This document shows, one piece after another, positions 60,973 to 64,000 of a stretch of DNA of 64,000 nucleotides. Where the stretch lies: the NCBI RefSeq assembly GCF_007679325.1, contig NZ_VEGI01000001.1, forward strand, positions 1,674,001-1,738,000, read 5' to 3'. Numbering within the stretch: the stretch's first letter is position 1; every line of letters starts with the position of its first letter. A program made the position numbers and the translations under genes. The DNA comes from Arthrobacter sp. U41 (GTDB lineage Bacteria > Actinomycetota > Actinomycetes > Actinomycetales > Micrococcaceae). The notes under the pieces are model-generated. The model searched no databases. It worked only from the letters and a program-made list of their open reading frames with translations, and was not told the DNA's origin.

Positions 60973-61842
60973 ATGGCCATCTACATTGATCCTCCGCTCT
61001 GGCCGGCGCACGGAACGCACTTCTCGCACCTGATCTCGGACACGTCCCTGGCGGAGCTGCACGCCTTCGCGGCGGCGGCCGGCATTCCGGACCGGGCGTT
61101 CGACGGCGACCATTACGACGTCGCGGAAGCACGGTACGGCGCGCTCGTGGCGGCCGGGGCCGTCCCTGTGGAGGGGCGGGTGCTGGTCCGCAAACTGATC
61201 GCCAGCGGCCTGCGGATCCCGGCCCGGCGGCGCAGCAGCTCCCTCAAGCTTCCCCTGCTGACCCGCTGGAACGCCGTGCTTCCCGGCCACGACGCGCTCT
61301 TCCTGGACCTGCTGGACCGCTGGGGCGAGGAGCACCGGAAGTACCACGGCCGCACCCACCTGCTCACCGTTCTGGAGGCCCTGGACCTCCTCACCGAACC
61401 GGCCTACCCACCCCGCACCGTGCTGCTCGCCGCCTGGTTCCACGACGCCGTCTACCGCGGGATCGCGGGCCAGGACGAGGAGGACTCGGCCCGGCTCGCC
61501 GAGGACCGGCTGGCCCATGCGGGCCTTCCCGCTGCCGAAGTGGACGAGGTGGCCCGGCTGGTGCGGATGACGGCCGACCACCGGCCGGAGACCGGCGACG
61601 CCGCCGCCGCCCTGCTCAGCGACGCCGACCTCTCCGTGCTGGGCGGAACCCCGGCGGCGTACGCCCGCTACCTGGCCGCCGTCCGGCAGGACTTTGCGCA
61701 CATCGGCGACGACGACTTCGCGGCCGGACGCGCCGCCGTCGTCCGCCAGCTCCTGCAGCTGGATCCGCTCTTCCACACCCCGCGGGGCAGGGACCTGTGG
61801 CTGGAGCCGGCACGGCGGAACCTGCAGGCCGAACTGGGGTAA
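60973..61842 (+). CDS. DUF4031 domain fused to an HD-like domain
   Basis: A 289-residue protein. Residues 1-80 are DUF4031 (MAIYIDPPLWPAHGTHFSHL, AFDGDHYDV). From about 95 onward is an HD-type phosphohydrolase-like domain: HRKYHGRTHLLTV, AAWFHDAVYRG with the His-Asp pair, and LLSDADLSVLGG with a later Asp ligand. The HD half resembles predicted metal-dependent HD proteins. TAGACT lies 6 nt before the ATG, so it is probably leaderless. The fusion suggests the two domains act in one reaction, still unknown. Confidence 0.85.
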   Translation: MAIYIDPPLWPAHGTHFSHLISDTSLAELHAFAAAAGIPDRAFDGDHYDVAEARYGALVAAGAVPVEGRVLVRKLIASGLRIPARRRSSSLKLPLLTRWNAVLPGHDALFLDLLDRWGEEHRKYHGRTHLLTVLEALDLLTEPAYPPRTVLLAAWFHDAVYRGIAGQDEEDSARLAEDRLAHAGLPAAEVDEVARLVRMTADHRPETGDAAAALLSDADLSVLGGTPAAYARYLAAVRQDFAHIGDDDFAAGRAAVVRQLLQLDPLFHTPRGRDLWLEPARRNLQAELG

Positions 61843-61864
61843 CGGGCCGCGCGCCGCGGGCCGT
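61842..61864. terminator. Weak bidirectional hairpin
   Basis: ACGG/CCGT outer and CCGCG/CGCGG inner stems around a CGC loop with one mismatch, directly after the DUF4031-HD stop and followed by TTGCTTTTG. The converging SRPBCC gene ends 17 nt later. Confidence 0.5.
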
Positions 61865-61880
61865 GTTGCTTTTGTGGCGG

Positions 61881-62393
61881 TCAGGCGCCCCGGCGGAGCT
61901 GCTCGGCGAGCCGGTCGAAGGATTCGCGCCAGCCGACGCCGTGTCCGTCGCGGTTGTCGATGGTGTCGAAGGGTCCCTGGATAAACGTCATCCGGGTGCC
62001 GCCGTCGATCTCGTCCAACTGGAAGGTCACTTCCGTTTCAAAACCACGGGTGCCGTCGGGTTTGTCCCAGGCATGGGTGAAGACGAGGAGGTTGGGCGGT
62101 TCGATGTCGGTGTGGACCCCGCTCCACCAGTGCTCCTCCCCCGTGCTGTCCTGGACCATGCAGGCCCGGTAGAGGCCGCCTATCTCCAGGTCCGCGTCGA
62201 TACTGTCCCTGGGCGTGTGGAAGCCGCGCGGCCCCCACCACGCCACGGCCTGCTCCGGGTCCGTGAGGGCGGACCACACCCGGGTAATGGGGGACTGGAA
62301 TTCACGGGTGATGACCAGCATGAGGTCTTCGGTCGACGTGCGGGATTCACCCTGGCCGGTCATTGCCGGAACAGCGGTGACATGCTCGGACAT
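61881..62393 (-). CDS. SRPBCC (AHSA1-like) domain protein
   Basis: A 170-residue START/AHSA1-fold protein: ITREFQSPITRVWSALTDPEQAVAWWGP in two parts is the standard opening, with TEVTFQLDEIDGGTRMTF and GWRESFDRLAEQL at the end. Such proteins bind small hydrophobic ligands and often sit beside ArsR regulators; none is present here. The ATG follows a GAGGA sequence. Confidence 0.88.
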   Translation of the reverse strand: MSEHVTAVPAMTGQGESRTSTEDLMLVITREFQSPITRVWSALTDPEQAVAWWGPRGFHTPRDSIDADLEIGGLYRACMVQDSTGEEHWWSGVHTDIEPPNLLVFTHAWDKPDGTRGFETEVTFQLDEIDGGTRMTFIQGPFDTIDNRDGHGVGWRESFDRLAEQLRRGA

Positions 62394-62415
62394 TGCGGTC
62401 CTCCTCTGATGGTGG

Positions 62416-62829
62416 CTAGCGGTAGGCCTTGCTGTAGGTCGTCACGAAGGGCCGGTCAGTCGGAACGATCTGTTTGCCCAGGGGCATCAGCGAAATCGGG
62501 ATGAGCTTGAGGTTAGCGATGGCCAGCGGGATGCCGATGATGGTGATGGCCATGGCAAAGGCGGTCACCACGTGGGCGATCGCAATCCAGATCCCGGCCA
62601 CAAGCAGCCAGATGACGTTCCCAAGCAGGGCGAACAACCCCGTTCCGCCCGGGCGGTCCACCACCGTGCGGCCGAACGGCCAGAGCGCATAGTTGGCGAT
62701 CCGGAACGATGCGAGCCCCCACGGGATGGTGACGATCAGCAGGCAGCAGATGATTCCGGCCGCGAAGTATCCGAGCGCGAGCCAGAGCCCGCCAAAGAGC
62801 AGCCAGATGATGTTTAGCAATGTCTTCAT
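62416..62829 (-). CDS. YccF-domain membrane protein
   Basis: A 137-residue protein with two copies of the YccF module: NIIWLLFGGLWLALGYFAAG followed by CLLIVTIPWGLASFRIANYALWPFGR in two parts, then NVIWLLVAGIWIAIAHVVTA and AITIIGIPLAIANLKL, ending LMPLGKQIVP. Four hydrophobic helices. Function unknown. It is divergent from the small membrane-protein gene. Confidence 0.9.
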   Translation of the reverse strand: MKTLLNIIWLLFGGLWLALGYFAAGIICCLLIVTIPWGLASFRIANYALWPFGRTVVDRPGGTGLFALLGNVIWLLVAGIWIAIAHVVTAFAMAITIIGIPLAIANLKLIPISLMPLGKQIVPTDRPFVTTYSKAYR

Positions 62830-62961
62830 GGCTCCATTGTCCTCCGCCGGAGGCCGATCCGGCCTAGGGGTTCACCCTGAACAATTCCTGAATTGGCCCC
62901 GGTGACGCCCGCCGCGGGCGGGGAGCTTTGCGAACGCCCAAAAGGGCACAATACTGGGAGC

Positions 62962-63120
62962 ATGCCTGCACTCCTGAAGATTGCCCTGATTGTCGCCCTC
63001 GTCCTATTGGTTGTTGGGCTTGTTGTGGAGGCCGTGCAGTTCCTGCTCTACGTGGGCCTCCTGGTCCTGGTGGGCGCTGGCATCCTGTTCTTCCTGCGCC
63101 GCTCGCGCATCACGCGCTGA
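62962..63120 (+). CDS. Small hydrophobic protein (52 aa)
   Basis: MPALLKIALIVALVLLVVGL continues to a second helix (FLLYVGLLVLVGAGILFFL) and ends RRSRITR. It is a two-helix membrane peptide with a basic cytosolic end. AATACT lies 6 nt before the ATG and GGGAG overlaps the gap, so either a leaderless or short-leader message. The frame continues upstream without a site. Confidence 0.7.
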   Translation: MPALLKIALIVALVLLVVGLVVEAVQFLLYVGLLVLVGAGILFFLRRSRITR

Positions 63121-63145
63121 CACCGCCCGTCCGGCACGCGCGCAG

Positions 63146-63541
63146 GTGACTAATTTCGGAGACCTCCTTGGGCCCATTCTTGAGGTCATGACGTGGGTGG
63201 GCTTCATCCTGGGCCTGCCGCTGCTGGTGTGGGGCTGGATTTCCCGGCGGCGGCACTGCGTGTGGGTCGGGACCACCGGCAAGGTGATCAGCGCCGGCGG
63301 CTTCACCGGGTACAGCTGGACTGACCACGACGACGCCGACCACCGGTCCCTGCTGCCCGCGGCCGAGTCGGACGGCCTGGTGGTCGGCTCCGACGTCGAC
63401 CTCTTTTACGACGTCTGCCACCCGTCCCGCTGGGGACTCAAACCGCCGAAGCACGACAACGCTGCCTGGACCCTGGGCTGGATCCTCACCGGGGTGGGCG
63501 TGCTCTCCACGGTGGGCGGCTTCGTTTTGCTGCTTTTCTGA
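63146..63541 (+). CDS. Membrane protein of unknown function
   Basis: A 131-residue protein from GTG 63146 (TNFGDLLGPILEVMTWVGF). ATG 63188 is an alternative start with GAGG close by. It has a first helix (WVGFILGLPLLVWGWI), a soluble middle with HCVWVGTTGKVISAGG and DHRSLLPAAESDGLVVGSDV, reminiscent of DUF3592-like proteins, and a last helix (WILTGVGVLSTVGGFVLLLF). No neighbour suggests a role. Confidence 0.7.
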   Translation: MTNFGDLLGPILEVMTWVGFILGLPLLVWGWISRRRHCVWVGTTGKVISAGGFTGYSWTDHDDADHRSLLPAAESDGLVVGSDVDLFYDVCHPSRWGLKPPKHDNAAWTLGWILTGVGVLSTVGGFVLLLF

Positions 63542-63561
63542 CCGGCCGGCGGCGCCGCCCG

Positions 63562-64000
63562 CTAACCCTGCTTCACCATGGCGGCTTCGACGCTGATCTT
63601 GACCTTGTCGCTGACCAGTAGCCCGCCGGCTTCGAGCGCGGCGTTCCAGGTCAGGCCGAATTCCTTGCGGCTGATGTCCGCCTCCGCGCTGAACCCGGCG
63701 CGGGTGGCACCGAACGGATCCACCGCGATACCGGTGAACTCGACCTCCAGGTCCACCGGCTTGGTGATGCCGCGGATGGTCAGTTCGCCGGTCAGCACGT
63801 AGTCCTCGCCGTCGCCCCGGATCCCCGTGGCCCGGAATGTCATCTCCGGATACTGCTCGACGTCGAAGAAGTCGGCGCCGCGGACATGGGCGTCGCGGTT
63901 GGCGTCGCCGGAGTCGAAGCTGGCGGTCTTGATGCTCGCATGCAGGCTGGAGTCGGCGAGGGAATCGCCCACGTGCGCCTCCGCCGAGGCCTCGTTGAAG
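63562..64000 (-). CDS. YceI family protein, N-terminus outside the window
   Basis: The frame is open to the right edge, so the gene runs out of the window; 145 C-terminal residues are present. The YceI lipocalin-like features are clear: SGDANRDAHVRGADFFDVEQYPEM in two parts, TGELTIRGITKPVDLEVEF, RAGFSAEADISRKEFGLTWN and VSDKVKISVEA at the end. The family binds isoprenoid-like lipids. An internal GTG at 63972 is not the true start. Confidence 0.92.
   Translation of the reverse strand, partial: FNEASAEAHVGDSLADSSLHASIKTASFDSGDANRDAHVRGADFFDVEQYPEMTFRATGIRGDGEDYVLTGELTIRGITKPVDLEVEFTGIAVDPFGATRAGFSAEADISRKEFGLTWNAALEAGGLLVSDKVKISVEAAMVKQG

Overview
The window reads as a high-GC actinobacterial chromosome. 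Gene content and protein style fit the Micrococcaceae (Arthrobacter or Pseudarthrobacter-like): a CmtR-type metal sensor, homodimeric AceE, a DUF3073 protein, ClpB preceded by a HAIR-like operator, actinobacterial modABC, and many apparently leaderless genes. There is no rRNA, tRNA, CRISPR array, insertion sequence or phage gene. The only candidate RNA gene is a short terminated transcript ahead of urate oxidase.

Layout. 1-2192: edge fragment, cation efflux gene with its CmtR-like repressor, and small unknowns. 2438-3273: uraD and uraH, the two steps after urate oxidase. 3655-9703: a self-contained six-gene operon-like cluster of unknown substrate. It comprises an MFS carrier, a GntR repressor, two Asp/Glu-racemase-superfamily proteins with altered catalytic cysteines, a hydantoinase-type amidohydrolase and an FAH-family enzyme, and it has its own promoter and tandem palindromic operator. 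9933-12674: aceE. 12752-15442: cofactor nucleotidyltransferase, SDR, uracil-DNA-glycosylase-like and DUF488 genes. 15466-23777 (minus strand): aldo/keto reductase, xanthine dehydrogenase and its XdhC factor, purine permease and guanine deaminase. 24149-27104: 8-oxoguanine-deaminase-like amidohydrolase, LigD-type polymerase and a small protein. 27298-43870: urate oxidase, urate/xanthine permease, an IclR (AllR-like) repressor, malic enzyme, malate synthase, a DUF6986 protein, ureidoglycine aminohydrolase, hydroxypyruvate isomerase, tartronate semialdehyde reductase, glyoxylate carboligase, glycerate kinase, allantoinase and a winged-helix protein. 43940-64000: ordinary chromosome (bcp, a nuclease-like gene between related repeats, purFM, clpB, modABC, AI-2E transporter and others).

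How it works together. Purine bases enter through two permeases. Guanine is deaminated to xanthine, hypoxanthine and xanthine are oxidised to urate by the molybdenum enzyme, and urate goes through Uox, UraH and UraD to allantoin and then allantoate. AllE handles ureidoglycine. Glyoxylate leaves by Gcl, Hyi, GlxR and glycerate kinase to phosphoglycerate, or by malate synthase and malic enzyme to pyruvate; AceE could return pyruvate to acetyl-CoA. Allantoate amidohydrolase and a recognised ureidoglycolate-cleaving enzyme are not in the window. A 15-bp motif, TTCCA-N5-CGGAA, lies upstream of uraD, urate oxidase and hyi, with weaker copies before the malic enzyme gene, and looks like the operator of the AllR-like repressor.

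Most unusual items: the uncharacterised 3655-9703 cluster with its repurposed racemase-fold enzymes; the intergenic block at 55332-55647, where nine GGRCATGYCC-type palindromes recur with a 164-bp period; the terminated leader RNA before urate oxidase; and the DUF6986 gene embedded in the glyoxylate operon.
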